This document shows, piece after piece, positions 45,851-55,764 of a stretch of 64,000 bases of DNA (its first letter is position 1; every line of letters begins with the position of its first letter). The stretch comes from Pleomorphovibrio marinus (GTDB taxonomy: Bacteria; Bacteroidota; Bacteroidia; Cytophagales; Cyclobacteriaceae). The notes under the pieces were generated by a model. The model was not told the origin of the DNA and did no database searches. It saw only the letters and a program-made list of their open reading frames with translations. The translations under genes were made by a program, and so were the position numbers. The DNA lies in assembly GCF_003347495.1 (NCBI RefSeq), contig NZ_QCXY01000002.1, forward strand, positions 620,001 through 684,000. Direction: 5' to 3'.

Positions 45851-46849
45851 ATGTTTATCATTACTTCCTACTCGCTGGCTGTGCTGTTTTGTTTTGTGAC
45901 CATGTTGTGCTGGGGGTCCTGGGCCAATACCCAAAAATTGGCGGCCTCAAGCTGGCGCTTTGAATTGTTTTATTGGGACTATGTAATCGGCACCGTTTTG
46001 TTGGCTTTGGTCTTTGGTCTTACTTTAGGCAGTACAGGGGAGGGGGGAAGACCTTTTCTGGAGGACCTTCAGCAGGCTGAGATGGGAAATTATTTTAAAG
46101 CCCTGGCTGGAGGAGTCATCTTTAACCTTGCCAATATATTGATCGTTGCGGCCATTGCAATAGCCGGTATGGCTGTGGCTTTCCCGGTAGGGATAGGCTT
46201 GGCATTAGTGCTGGGAGTGGTAATCAACTATTTTTCTGAGCAAAAAGGTAGCCCTGTGCTTTTGTTTACAGGTGTTGCCCTAGTAACGGTGGCCATTATT
46301 TTGGATGCCATGGCCTATCGCAAGCTAAGTAGTGAAGAAAGGAAAAACCCTGCTAAGGGGTTGAAACTGGCTTTAATCGGGGGGCTGTTGATGTCGCTGT
46401 TTTACTTTTTTGTCCAACAATCCATGTCGCTTAATTTTCAGGATCCTGCGGTAGGCAAATTCACTCCTTATTCTGCTGTGTTTGTGTTCACATTAGGGAT
46501 TTTAATCAGTAATTTTCTTTTTAATACCATTTTGATGCGTAAACCAGTAGAGGGAAACCCGGTCTCCTACCGCATGTATTTTCAAGGGAGACCCAAGATA
46601 CACCTGGTAGGAATACTGGGGGGAATTATTTGGTGCGTGGGAATGTCTTTTAGCATAATTGCAGCTGAACAGGCCGGGCCTGCCATTTCTTATGGTTTAG
46701 GGCAGGGAGCCACCATGGTGGCAGCCTTTTGGGGAGTATTTATTTGGAAGGAATTCAAAAATGCCCCTAAGGATACCTTCAAATTGATTACCGCCATGTT
46801 CGCCCTCTTTATTATAGGGTTGATTTTGATTATTGTTTCGGGGGCTTAG
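45851..46849 (+). CDS. DMT-superfamily sugar-type transporter (GRP/RhaT/ureide permease-like)
   Basis: 332 residues with about ten membrane helices, giving the usual 10-helix drug/metabolite transporter plan. Typical elements are FCFVTMLCWGSWANTQKLA at helix 1, GGVIFNLANILIVAAIAIAG, VAFPVGIGLALVLGVVINYF and QAGPAISYGLGQGATMVAAF near the end. Related permeases carry L-rhamnose, glucose/ribose or ureides with protons. The divergent GH78-like gene suggests that a rhamnose-like sugar is the cargo; that is inference. It is followed by 245 bp without a gene and then the convergent DUF4097 gene. Confidence 0.78.
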   Translation: MFIITSYSLAVLFCFVTMLCWGSWANTQKLAASSWRFELFYWDYVIGTVLLALVFGLTLGSTGEGGRPFLEDLQQAEMGNYFKALAGGVIFNLANILIVAAIAIAGMAVAFPVGIGLALVLGVVINYFSEQKGSPVLLFTGVALVTVAIILDAMAYRKLSSEERKNPAKGLKLALIGGLLMSLFYFFVQQSMSLNFQDPAVGKFTPYSAVFVFTLGILISNFLFNTILMRKPVEGNPVSYRMYFQGRPKIHLVGILGGIIWCVGMSFSIIAAEQAGPAISYGLGQGATMVAAFWGVFIWKEFKNAPKDTFKLITAMFALFIIGLILIIVSGA

Positions 46850-47094
46850 GTGTTAGGCTAACCGAAAAGAACCTACGATGATTAAGGTTATACAAAAAGA
46901 TGAGTTGCCCAGGTTTCAGGGTATGAGTGTATCTGCTTGTTTATCATTTCTTGTTGGGTTTTATTTCCAAGTGAAAGGGGGCGGTTTATGGGATAGGATA
47001 TGTGAAAGGTGGGTAGGGGGCATTGAAACTTAAACAAATTCGAATGAAAAAAGAAACAAGGATTGGCCATCAATCCCTGCTTCTTTCTCTGCTA

Positions 47095-48099
47095 CTATCG
47101 ATCCAAAATACTGATTTGACCAGAGGTTACCGTTCCAGTGACGGTATGTGGGGCACCGTTGTCAATGAGGAGGTTTCCGGAATTTTGCCTTTCACCTACC
47201 CTCACCCTACCGCTTCCCGCGCTAAGGTTGTAATTGAAATTCCTCAGGTTGGATGGGGTTTGAATCTCTATTCTTCCCGAATTTGCATGAAGGGTTGTGT
47301 AAGGCCCCAAACCACAGTTGAGAGCCAGAATCCTTCCTGAACTTACCTTCAAAGGGCCAATTTCTGAAACATTGCTTAAGTGGATGCTACCTGAATTTAC
47401 TTTGGCTATTACTAAGCCCTGAATAGAGTTCAGGGAGATTTTTCCACTTGAAGCTTCGGCATCTACTTCCCCTTTTACGGTATGGATATCAATTTTACCA
47501 GAAGAAACATTAGAATGAATGGTACCTTCCAAATTTATAGCATCCACATTCCCTGATGAAGCCTGTAGGTAAATTTTGGAGACTTTTATGTCTTTTGCAT
47601 ACACCTTTCCGGAACCCACCTCCAGCGACAAAGCCTCACCTGCAACGTTTTCGGCCTTTACACTTCCAGAGGCAGCACTTAAATTTAGCTCCATGGACTT
47701 TGGGCCTGTGAGGTAGATATGACCGTCTGTTCTCAAATTGCCGATTCGTCCTAGTCCACGGGAAGTTACTTCCACATTTAAGGTTTCTCCTTCCACTCTA
47801 TATTTAATTTGGTGGCTATTTTCCCTGTTGGACTTCAGCAAAGCATCTAGCGTAACAGAAGTTATGCTTTCATCACCCACATAATGTGCTTTCAAAAATG
47901 CGGCATCCACATTAATGACCTTAATGTTGTCATATTCACTGTGAATGTCCTCTATCACATCCATGCTGTAGTCCATGCAGGAGCTGAGAAGGGCAAGGCT
48001 GAGGACAAACATTAATGGAGAAAGCGCCTTTTTTTGTACCTTAGAATGAGGAGCCGAAAATACCCAGGTTTTGGGTCTCTCTTGTGTTTTTGTTTTCAT
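47095..48099 (-). CDS. DUF4097/GIN-type beta-helix lipoprotein
   Basis: 334 residues. An odd basic N-terminus is followed by a hydrophobic segment (about 28-41, LMFVLSLALLSSC) with a lipobox at Cys41. The rest is a right-handed beta-helix-like repeat: short units ending in SGK, SGR or SGS recur about every 18-20 residues (GSGKVYA, SSGNVDA, SSGKIDI, SSGKISL, NSGSIHL, SSGRILA, NSGRIEI, GSGRVRV). That is typical of DUF4097 head domains. It is likely anchored to a membrane facing the periplasm or the outside. The ATG is directly at the end of repeat copy 3; a start further in would give a more usual lipoprotein signal. Confidence 0.8.
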   Translation of the reverse strand: MKTKTQERPKTWVFSAPHSKVQKKALSPLMFVLSLALLSSCMDYSMDVIEDIHSEYDNIKVINVDAAFLKAHYVGDESITSVTLDALLKSNRENSHQIKYRVEGETLNVEVTSRGLGRIGNLRTDGHIYLTGPKSMELNLSAASGSVKAENVAGEALSLEVGSGKVYAKDIKVSKIYLQASSGNVDAINLEGTIHSNVSSGKIDIHTVKGEVDAEASSGKISLNSIQGLVIAKVNSGSIHLSNVSEIGPLKVSSGRILALNCGLGPYTTLHANSGRIEIQTPSNLRNFNYNLSAGSGRVRVGERQNSGNLLIDNGAPHTVTGTVTSGQISILDR

Positions 48100-48252
48100 A
48101 TGTTTATAATTTCTTTTTAGCGGTCATATAGCCTGCCCCTGCCTGCCCCGAACTTGATTCGGGGAACTCGTTTCGGGGGAATCTCGTATCTTCTCCCCGA
48201 TAGCTATCCGGGGCATCCCTCTGTGTGAGGTGCTCGTCATGGTCGATTTCAT
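48100..48252 (-). repeat. Composite palindromic repeat, copy 3, ending at a start codon
   Basis: Minus strand: GAAATCGACCATGACGAGCA, CTCACACAGAGGGATG, a CCCGGATAGCTATCGGGG palindrome, GATTCCCCCGAAACGAG, TTCCCCGAATCAAGTTCGGG, GGCAGGCAGGGGCAGGCTA, then TATGACCGCTAAAAAGAAATTATAAACAT, running straight into the ATG of the DUF4097 gene at 48099. This is the cleanest copy of the element in the window. Confidence 0.92.
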
Positions 48253-48827
48253 TGTTTTTTTAAATAGTGCTAGGAATTATTAAGATGTACAGAAGCATTT
48301 ACCAAAGCAGTGCCAACGTAAACTGAAATTCAAAAATCCTCCTCCATTGAAAAATTAGGCACTTTTTAGGGTGTTCCAATAAAAACAGAGTGTTCAAATT
48401 CGTACGGTTTAATACTGAAAATGTACAAATTCTATTTGAAGGGTAAATTAAAAAAGACGGTTTTTCTTTTTGATCAAAAGGACTTATTTCCACAATTCTC
48501 ATTGGGTATGGATATCTCCTGGTAAGGTGTTATACCCATGAATTCGAGTATAACGCTGAATCAAACTCCTCCTATTTATTAGGATGGGTCAGGAGGAGGA
48601 TTGCAATTCCGATTTATAGAAAGTATGCATTTATGGCCATTGAAAAGCTGCATATTGGTATATATAAATACCTCATTAAAAATTCGGGGATGTTTTTTAG
48701 GTTAACATGTTGGTGTCTATTTATAGGTAAGTTGAACACTTTTATAGGTCTTTGTTATGAATTAATTTTTATTAAATGAACAAAGGTTCTCTATTCCTGT
48801 TTTATTACCTGAACCAACAAAAACACC
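48253..48827 (+). other. Long leader region of the fasciclin gene with competing hairpins
   Basis: 575 bp without a convincing gene; the minus-strand frame 48299-48502 has no family features. GTTATAC/GTATAAC flank 12 bases (48529-48554). CTCCTCCT (48566-48573) can pair with AGGAGGAG (48591-48598), but part of its left arm can instead form TCCTA/TAGGA (48570-48584), so two structures exclude each other. CTTTGTT/AACAAAG (48750-48785) lies 43 bp before the fasciclin ATG and may be an operator. Confidence 0.45.
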
Positions 48828-49337
48828 ATGAAAAATTTATTTAACATTTTCGCTATCGTTATGCTATTTACAACATCATTTGCCTGGGCTAATGATGAAA
48901 AAGATCCACCGAAGAAAAATGCCGACATGGATATTGTCGAGCTGGCATCGGCAACTGATTTTCTATCTACTCTTGTGGCAGCAGTAGAAGCAGGGGATTT
49001 AGTAGATGTTTTGAAGGGTGATGGCCCTTACACAGTATTTGCTCCTACCGATGAAGCTTTTTCTAAATTACCAGACGGTACCTTAGAAACATTGTTAGCT
49101 CCCGAAAACAAGGATCAACTCATTCAAATCCTTACTTACCATGTGATACCTGAAAAAATCACTTCTGGTGATCTAAGGGATGGTGCTAAGGTAAAAACGG
49201 TGCAGGGTCAAGAAGTAACAATCAGTCTTAAAGATGGAAAAGCCATGGTAAACAATGCAGAAGTTACTGCCGCTGACATTGAAGCAACCAACGGAGTAGT
49301 CCATGTAATTGATTCAGTTATTTTGCCAGAAATGTAA
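48828..49337 (+). CDS. Exported fasciclin (FAS1) domain protein
   Basis: 169 residues. A signal peptide (1-21, ending in SFAWA) is followed by a short lysine/proline-rich stretch and one FAS1 domain (about 36-168). Its two family boxes are [17 protein letters not shown] and [10 protein letters not shown], and it ends [16 protein letters not shown]1 domains mediate cell adhesion or cell-surface binding; single-domain secreted forms are common in Bacteroidota. It stands alone, with a long structured leader upstream and a strong terminator 23 bp after the stop. Confidence 0.93.
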   Translation: MKNLFNIFAIVMLFTTSFAWANDEKDPPKKNADMDIVELASATDFLSTLVAAVEAGDLVDVLKGDGPYTVFAPTDEAFSKLPDGTLETLLAPENKDQLIQILTYHVIPEKITSGDLRDGAKVKTVQGQEVTISLKDGKAMVNNAEVTAADIEATNGVVHVIDSVILPEM

Positions 49338-49360
49338 GTACATATCTGATTATATTATTA

Positions 49361-49392
49361 AAACCCGTCCCAATGAGGGTCGGGTTTTTTTA
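49361..49392. terminator. Rho-independent terminator shared by convergent fasciclin and comB genes
   Basis: An 11-bp stem with one mismatch, AAACCCGTCCC/GGGTCGGGTTT, with a 5-base loop, followed by TTTTT on the plus strand. The last bases overlap the comB stop codon on the minus strand. Confidence 0.85.
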
Positions 49393-50091
49393 TTTAGTCA
49401 CTAGCAGTTCTTCTTGCAATTGTAGTACAAGGTTAAACCGATTAAATGTCAGGCAAAAATCAATATCCGCTTCAATATTGTGGTTTTGCAAGCGTTTGGC
49501 GTGCGAGGCCTTTTTTAGAAAACCTGGTAAATCCCCCTTTACTTTTTGAAATAGCATGGACATGGCTAATGCCCCATCGCAATCGAATGCAAAACCTAAT
49601 TTTTCTACAAGAGCACCTGCGTAAAGGGAATCTTCCAGGTTGTATTTCCCTTTCCAACCAGCACAAACAATTACCACATCTTTTCTTTTTTCCTGTAAAA
49701 AGGCAACTGTTGCGTCCAAATTAAGAAATGCGCCTATAATTACAATTTCCGCATCCTCTTTAGATTTTGCAATAGCTACAGTTCCGTTGGTGGTAGTAAT
49801 GGCAACTTTCTCCCCTTGGTACTTTCCATTCAGGTAGCTAAGAGGGGAATTGCCAAGGTCAAATCCGGGTGCCTTTTTTCCATCTCTTTCTCCTGCGGTA
49901 ATAAATCCTTCAGATTTCATTTTTTTACAGGACTCCAAGTTGTCCATGGGTTTAATGGCGAGCACACCATTAGCTGCTGCGGTGACCATCGTGGAAGTAG
50001 CCCTAAAAATGTCCACCACAACTGCTATTTTGCCTTTTAGTTCATGCAGGTGAATCAGCTCTGGGCTAAAACAGATTTCTACTTGGTTCAT
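49390..50091 (-). CDS. comB: 2-phosphosulfolactate phosphatase (ComB family)
   Basis: 233 residues, the family length. Motifs are [15 protein letters not shown] near the N-terminus, [18 protein letters not shown] (about 67-84), TTTNGTVAI (about 99-107) and [20 protein letters not shown] (about 142-161), all typical of ComB. In archaea and some bacteria ComB hydrolyses 2-phospho-3-sulfolactate to sulfolactate on the route to coenzyme M. In Bacteroidota, which lack coenzyme M, sulfolactate production or a different phosphate ester is more likely. Its ATG overlaps the gcvT stop by 4 bp, so it is translated with gcvT. Confidence 0.88.
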   Translation of the reverse strand: MNQVEICFSPELIHLHELKGKIAVVVDIFRATSTMVTAAANGVLAIKPMDNLESCKKMKSEGFITAGERDGKKAPGFDLGNSPLSYLNGKYQGEKVAITTTNGTVAIAKSKEDAEIVIIGAFLNLDATVAFLQEKRKDVVIVCAGWKGKYNLEDSLYAGALVEKLGFAFDCDGALAMSMLFQKVKGDLPGFLKKASHAKRLQNHNIEADIDFCLTFNRFNLVLQLQEELLVTK

Positions 50092-51182
50092 TTTTTTAAC
50101 AAGGGTAACTTTTCCACTTTAGCTTCCAATACTTTTTTTCGAACAGAAATTCCTATTCTGGTTCCTGGCTTAGCATATTCTGTAGCCACGTAGCCCAGCC
50201 CAATCCCTATTCCCATACTAGGGGATAGGCTGCCTGAGGTCACAGATCCGATTTGGTTTCCCTCCAAGTTGTGGATTGGATAGCCTGCCCTAGGAATCCC
50301 TTTTTCCTGAAGGATAAAACCCACCAGCTTTTTGTCCACCCCTTTTTCTTTTTGGGCTTTAAGGTTCTCATGGTTGATAAATGGTTTGGTGAATTTGGTA
50401 ATCCAGCCAAGTCCAGCTTCAAGGGGTGAGGTTTGGTCATCTATATCATTGCCATAAAGGCAATAGCCCATTTCCAGTCTCAGGGTGTCCCTGGCGCCTA
50501 ACCCAATAGGCTGTATGCCGTGGGCCTTTCCTGCTTCAAGTACTGCTTCCCACACTTTTTTTGCCTCGGGGTTGGGGACGTAAAGTTCAAACCCCCCAGC
50601 ACCTGTGTACCCAGTAGCACTAATAATCACATTTTGCACGCCTGCCAGTTCTCCCAATTTGAAATGGTAAAAGGGGATTTCGGAGAGGTCCGTTTCGGTT
50701 AAGGCCTGCAGTGTGTCCTCGGCTTTTGGTCCCTGGATTGCAAAAAGTGAGGTTTGGTCGGATAAGTCTTTCATTTCAGCACCCATTTCGTTATGCTTAC
50801 TGATCCAATTCCAGTCTTTTTCTATGTTGGAAGCATTTACCACCAACATAAAGGCCTGATCGGCCATTTTATAGACTAATAAATCATCTACTATACCGCC
50901 TTTTTCATTGGGTAAGCAAGAGTATTGGGCCTGACCTATAGTTAGTTTTGAAGCATCATTGGAGCTTACTTTTTGGATCAGGCTTTCAGCCTTGGGCCCA
51001 TTGATGAGAAATTCTCCCATATGGGAGACATCAAATATGCCCACCTTCTCCCTTACGCATTTATGTTCCTCTATGTCTGAGCTGTATCTTACGGGCATTT
51101 CATACCCTGCAAAAGGGATCAGTTTAGCACCTAGTGAAACATGTGTCTGGTATAGGGCGGTCTTTTTTACTTCTTCCTGCAT
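50088..51182 (-). CDS. gcvT: Aminomethyltransferase, glycine cleavage T protein
   Basis: 364 residues, the normal length. Family features are [17 protein letters not shown] at the start, [12 protein letters not shown], the folate-pocket region with [37 protein letters not shown] and [11 protein letters not shown], and a C-terminal [20 protein letters not shown]. It transfers the aminomethyl group from the lipoyl H protein to tetrahydrofolate in the cytoplasm. gcvH and gcvP are not adjacent. The following comB gene overlaps by ATGA. The SusD-gene terminator lies 64 bp upstream of its start. Confidence 0.96.
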   Translation of the reverse strand: MQEEVKKTALYQTHVSLGAKLIPFAGYEMPVRYSSDIEEHKCVREKVGIFDVSHMGEFLINGPKAESLIQKVSSNDASKLTIGQAQYSCLPNEKGGIVDDLLVYKMADQAFMLVVNASNIEKDWNWISKHNEMGAEMKDLSDQTSLFAIQGPKAEDTLQALTETDLSEIPFYHFKLGELAGVQNVIISATGYTGAGGFELYVPNPEAKKVWEAVLEAGKAHGIQPIGLGARDTLRLEMGYCLYGNDIDDQTSPLEAGLGWITKFTKPFINHENLKAQKEKGVDKKLVGFILQEKGIPRAGYPIHNLEGNQIGSVTSGSLSPSMGIGIGLGYVATEYAKPGTRIGISVRKKVLEAKVEKLPLLKK

Positions 51183-51245
51183 GGATCGCGAGTGGTTAGT
51201 TTTGTTGGAATGGATATACCGGTGATTATATAGTAAAGAAAAATA

Positions 51246-51280
51246 AAAAAGACCACACCATGAAAGGGTGTGGTCTTTTT
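51246..51280 (-). terminator. Rho-independent terminator after the SusC/SusD pair
   Basis: A perfect 14-bp stem, AAAAAGACCACACC/GGTGTGGTCTTTTT, with a 7-base loop, located 23 bp past the SusD stop. A and T runs on both sides allow it to act in both directions. Confidence 0.92.
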
Positions 51281-51303
51281 TATTAGGGATTCGAAGAAAC
51301 TAC

Positions 51304-52683
51304 TTATCCTCCGTATCCTGGATTTTGTGTCAAATTGGGGTTGGCATCTGTTTCTCTTTGGGGTATAGGCAACACCAACCTGGCGTCATCATAAGAATAT
51401 ATTAGGGAATTGTCAGTATTATCAATTATTGACCCTCTGGTACGCTTTACATCATGAATATTATGTCCTTCATGTGCCAACTCCAGTTTTCTTTCCATTA
51501 GGATTTCTTCCAAGGTAATAGATGTTTTTTCAGTAAGACTTACCCTTTCCCTAATCCTGTTGATGTCCTCCAAGGGGGTGGCTCCTAGTGCAGTACCTTC
51601 TCTGAAATTAGCTTCGGCGCGGGTGAGATACATTTCTGCAAGACGAACCACTTTCACGTTCCTAAACTGATCTCTCCACTTGTCCGTGCGGCGGTCTCCG
51701 GCCCTTATCTGAAACTGTTCTAGCCGCTCGTCCCCTGATTCATAGAGGTTAACGTGGCTGTTCAGTATGGTTACATCCCCATCCCTGCCACCAAAGTCAG
51801 GGGTAGAATAAAAGAGGTGCATATTGTTTCCGGGATCCTGGGTATTTACCTGAATGGTAAAAAGGTCCTCCGGAGAATCTGTTTCGGTGTTAAACGCACT
51901 CATGTAGTTGCTCACAAGCCTCTTTTCCTGTGCAGTGGAAAGGGCTATGGCCCTGTCAGCAGCATCCCTTGCCTCCCCAAAGTTTTCCATCTGCAGGTAC
52001 ACCCTGGAAAGTATTGCGGCAGCTACATAGTTCCTTGCAAAAAAGCCGTTGATCGAAGGGAGCAACTCTTCGGCCGTGCTAAGATCTGAAATCACTTGCT
52101 GATAAACCTCTTCTACCGTGTTTCTGGCCACTTGGTCTTCTGGAGAAACTTCGCGGGTAGGAGTCAGAACAATAGGCACAGCTAAATTGGAGGATGTGTT
52201 CCCTGCCGAATAGGGCAAACCATAAAATCTGGCAAGTTCAAAATAAATAGCACCTCGAATAAACAATGCTTCTCCTCTTACCCGGTCTCTATCTGCCTCA
52301 TCCACCACGTTGATGGCCTCAAGGATATTGTTACAAATATTGATGGCACTATATCCCACTAGCCAACTTTCAGTAATGAAAGTATTATTGGTGAAAACGG
52401 ATTTGTTAAACAATTCACGGGGTTGGTTAAAGGTGCCTTCCCATCGGATCTCATTATTGGCACCCAGCATTTCGGAGTATAATAACATCCTTCCGCCCCA
52501 AACACTAATATCCCTCAAATCGGCATAAGCACCTACCAGAACTCGCTTTACGTTAGCGTCGCTGTTCAGTGCAATTTCTTGGTCCACGCTCTGTGGTGGC
52601 GTTAAGAAAAGTTGATCTTCACACCCCGTTAAGGATAAGAGGATGAGAGAGAAACTTGTCAAATATATATAAATTTTTTTCAT
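51304..52683 (-). CDS. SusD/RagB family nutrient-binding lipoprotein
   Basis: 459 residues, slightly short for the family (about 480-600). The lipobox is LLSLTGCED with Cys at about 21. The helical TPR-like core has GEALFIRGAIYFELARFYG (about 130-148, the strongest SusD mark), YQQVISDLSTAEELLP, and VVRLAEMYLTRAEANFR towards the end. It closes with the usual LVLPIPQRETDANPNLTQNP. It would form the lid on the TonB-dependent channel encoded 12 bp upstream, binding oligosaccharide or another nutrient at the outer surface. Confidence 0.95.
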   Translation of the reverse strand: MKKIYIYLTSFSLILLSLTGCEDQLFLTPPQSVDQEIALNSDANVKRVLVGAYADLRDISVWGGRMLLYSEMLGANNEIRWEGTFNQPRELFNKSVFTNNTFITESWLVGYSAINICNNILEAINVVDEADRDRVRGEALFIRGAIYFELARFYGLPYSAGNTSSNLAVPIVLTPTREVSPEDQVARNTVEEVYQQVISDLSTAEELLPSINGFFARNYVAAAILSRVYLQMENFGEARDAADRAIALSTAQEKRLVSNYMSAFNTETDSPEDLFTIQVNTQDPGNNMHLFYSTPDFGGRDGDVTILNSHVNLYESGDERLEQFQIRAGDRRTDKWRDQFRNVKVVRLAEMYLTRAEANFREGTALGATPLEDINRIRERVSLTEKTSITLEEILMERKLELAHEGHNIHDVKRTRGSIIDNTDNSLIYSYDDARLVLPIPQRETDANPNLTQNPGYGG

Positions 52684-52695
52684 GATTCTTAATGA

Positions 52696-55600
52696 TTAAA
52701 ATCCTACATTAATTCCTAGAGAAAATGTCCGAGCCTGCGGGGCAGAATAAAAGTCATTGCCCTGAAACACATTTTGGTTTTGCGTGGTGCTACCCAGGTA
52801 ATCCGCATTAACCTCTGGATCCCATCCCAAATAATTGGTGAAGGTAAGGAGGTTTTGTGCTAGGAAATAAATCCTCACTGTGTTTAGTCTCATCCTTTCC
52901 ACCACATTGGAGGGAATATTATAGCCGAAGGTGAGGGTCTTTAATCTCACATAGCTGCCATCAGAAATGTACCTGCTGGAGGCGTTGCAACCATTACAGG
53001 CACCAAGTCGCGCCTGAGGGATATCCGTAATATCCCCAGGGTTTTGCCATCTGTCAAATTGCCTGAGTGTAGAGTTGTCAAACCAATCCCCATTAGCAGC
53101 ATAAAATCCTCCACCACCTTCGTAAATATCATTTCCAAATACTCCCTGGAACAAGAAAGACATGTCAAAGTTTTTATACGTCAATGTATTGTTGATGCCC
53201 GCTATAAATGCAGGGTTGGGGTCACCGACTACCATTCTTTCTGCCTCATTGTAATCGTTGGTGGTTTCGGTGAGCTCTTCATTGCTATAATACAACGCAT
53301 CCCCGTTAGAAGGATCCACTCCTGCATATTTTGGCCCGTAGAATACACCAATGGATTCACCGATAAATATGCCATTCAAAAAGCGAGAAGAGGTGGGAGG
53401 AATTGAAGTTTGATCTTCAGAAAGCTCCCTCACACGGTTAATGTTTCTGGCAAAGTTAAAATTGGAGTTCCATGTGAAGTTTTGACTGGCATAATTGGCA
53501 GAATTCAACACTACTTCCACCCCATAGTTTTCCATTCTACCTATGTTTTGCCTTTGAGAGCGGAACCCAGTAGTACCTGGAACTGGAACCAGCAAAAGTA
53601 AGTCTCGGGTATCCTTATGGTAGTAGTCAATCTCACCTGTGATTCTATCGCTAAACAACCCAAACTCCACTCCAATGTCCAGTTGCGCAGTAGTTTCCCA
53701 AGTCAGGTTGGGATTAGGGATCTGTGTAGGGTTTAGTCCTGGAAGCAAACCGTAAGAAACAGGTCCGTATAACCCAAAATGATCAAAGTTGCCAATTTCC
53801 GCATTTCCGGTTAAACCATAAGAAGCCCGGAGTTTCAGTAAACTTAAGCCTTCCTTTCCCTTTAGGAAATCTTCTTCCGAAGCTATCCACCCCACTGATG
53901 CAGCAGGAAAAAACCCGTATTTGTTGTTGTCCCCAAATCGGGAGGATCCGTCATACCTGGCACTGAATGTAAAAAGGTACTTATCGTCGTACTTATAGTT
54001 TATCCTTGTAAAATAAGAAAGGAATGTATTATAAGTAAGGGTGGATTCACCATCAGTGATTTCGGCAGCAGAGGCCAAGGTCCTCAGGGCATCCAAAGGA
54101 AACTCCTGACCATCCACCTGTGTGAAGTTTTCATCATAGCGCTGGAAAGACATTCCTGCCACTGCTTCTACCTGGTGCTTTTCCTGGAAATTTTTAGTAT
54201 AGGTGAAATAGTTGTTGGTGTTGTAGTTAAACAACCTCAACCACCTTGAACTTCCAAATCCATTAGTGCCTTGACCAGTGATAGTTCTAGAACCAAAAAA
54301 CCTTTCATCATTCTGATTAAGGATATCCACTGCAAAGTCCGATCTGAATCTTAAGTCATCCGTGAATTGGTATTCCCCATAAATGGTACTGATGTTTCTA
54401 AAGCTTGTAGTTAACCACTCTGCATTTTCAGAGTCTATAAGGTTATTGTAATAGGTGGCTACAGGCCGGTCATAAAGCATCCCATCTTGGTCCCGAATTG
54501 GGGTGATAGGTGCCAATGCCACTAACTGGATGGGATTATTGAACTGGTTATCCTCAGGAAGTCGGGTAGTTTCCGTTCTTGCCAAACTGAAGTTTGCTCC
54601 AATGTTAAACCTGTCAGAAACCTTATGGTCCAAATTTAGGCGACCGGAAATCCTTTCGAAGTTGTTACGAATCATAATTCCGTCCTGCTTGTCATAGGCT
54701 GAGGAAAAATAAAAGCGAGTCCTCTCATCCCCTCCACTTGCCGAGAAATTGACGTTTGTCACCCCGGCACCAGGATTGAATGCCTGCTCCTGCCAATCGG
54801 TGTCCACGCTGCCATCTCTCCAATCGGTGTGCCCACTATGGCGGTCAAGCCTGCTTTCCACAAATTCCAAATCGGAATCCGGGTAGTCTCCAGGGTTGTT
54901 GATGGGGTCAATCCCTGTTCTCAGATCGTTATTGTAACCCGCTTCCCTCATCAGTTCCACATATTGGGCTGAATTTAGGAATTCATTTCTCCTAGTGGGG
55001 CTACTGACCCCTCTTTGTATGCCTACATTGAACTTAGTTCTTCCCGCAGCTCCTGTCTTGGTAGTGATTAAGACTACACCATTGGAGGCCCGAGCACCAT
55101 AAATGGCCGCGGCAGAAGCATCTTTAAGCACTTCGAAGGATTCAATGTCATTAAAGTTGATGTCTGCCATAGGGTTACTCTGTCCAATCCCTGTTCCTGC
55201 ATTCATCGGAATACCATCAATCACATAAAGGGGCTCATTGCCACCGGAAATGGAGGTGGTTCCTCTTACTCGGATTTTTACTCCTTCACCCACTTTACCA
55301 CTGGAGGATTCCACAAAAACGCCTGCCATTCTGCCTTGAATGGCTTCTTGGAAGGTAGGGACAGGAATGTTCTGGATTTCTGCTCCCTTTAGGGAGGCAA
55401 CATTTCCGGTTAGGTCACCCCTTGTAACGCTTCCAAACCCCACAACAACTACTTCTCCAAGGGTCTTGGCGTCGGTTTGTAAGATAACGTCAATATTTTC
55501 TTGATCACCAACTTCAACCTCTTGGGACAAAAACCCAATATAAGAATATACCAATGTTTCAGATGCATCCGCCGAGACTGTGTAAGACCCGTCGATGTCC

Positions 55601-55764
55601 GTAATCGTACCCCGGGTAGTACCTTTAATTCGGACGTTAACCCCAGGCAATGGGAAATCATCCTCAGCAGAAATCACTGTTCCAGACACCTCTCTGGATT
55701 GTGCCATTGACTCCATCGTCAGGATTAATAGTAAAATGGCAATACTTAGTAAGCTTTTTTTCAT
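52696..55764 (-). CDS. SusC/RagA family TonB-linked outer-membrane transporter
   Basis: 1022 residues. After a signal peptide (1-21) comes a carboxypeptidase-like regulatory domain (about 24-105; VSGTVISAEDDFPLPGVNV), a TonB plug (about 115-235) with the family LYVIDGIPMNAG and DASAAAIYGARASNGVVLI boxes, and the 22-strand barrel ending in FSLGINVGF with the terminal Phe. It imports a nutrient across the outer membrane using TonB. No sigma/anti-sigma pair, sensor or hydrolase adjoins it, so the substrate cannot be inferred. The gene pair has 444 bp of empty sequence upstream. Confidence 0.96.
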   Translation of the reverse strand: MKKSLLSIAILLLILTMESMAQSREVSGTVISAEDDFPLPGVNVRIKGTTRGTITDIDGSYTVSADASETLVYSYIGFLSQEVEVGDQENIDVILQTDAKTLGEVVVVGFGSVTRGDLTGNVASLKGAEIQNIPVPTFQEAIQGRMAGVFVESSSGKVGEGVKIRVRGTTSISGGNEPLYVIDGIPMNAGTGIGQSNPMADINFNDIESFEVLKDASAAAIYGARASNGVVLITTKTGAAGRTKFNVGIQRGVSSPTRRNEFLNSAQYVELMREAGYNNDLRTGIDPINNPGDYPDSDLEFVESRLDRHSGHTDWRDGSVDTDWQEQAFNPGAGVTNVNFSASGGDERTRFYFSSAYDKQDGIMIRNNFERISGRLNLDHKVSDRFNIGANFSLARTETTRLPEDNQFNNPIQLVALAPITPIRDQDGMLYDRPVATYYNNLIDSENAEWLTTSFRNISTIYGEYQFTDDLRFRSDFAVDILNQNDERFFGSRTITGQGTNGFGSSRWLRLFNYNTNNYFTYTKNFQEKHQVEAVAGMSFQRYDENFTQVDGQEFPLDALRTLASAAEITDGESTLTYNTFLSYFTRINYKYDDKYLFTFSARYDGSSRFGDNNKYGFFPAASVGWIASEEDFLKGKEGLSLLKLRASYGLTGNAEIGNFDHFGLYGPVSYGLLPGLNPTQIPNPNLTWETTAQLDIGVEFGLFSDRITGEIDYYHKDTRDLLLLVPVPGTTGFRSQRQNIGRMENYGVEVVLNSANYASQNFTWNSNFNFARNINRVRELSEDQTSIPPTSSRFLNGIFIGESIGVFYGPKYAGVDPSNGDALYYSNEELTETTNDYNEAERMVVGDPNPAFIAGINNTLTYKNFDMSFLFQGVFGNDIYEGGGGFYAANGDWFDNSTLRQFDRWQNPGDITDIPQARLGACNGCNASSRYISDGSYVRLKTLTFGYNIPSNVVERMRLNTVRIYFLAQNLLTFTNYLGWDPEVNADYLGSTTQNQNVFQGNDFYSAPQARTFSLGINVGF

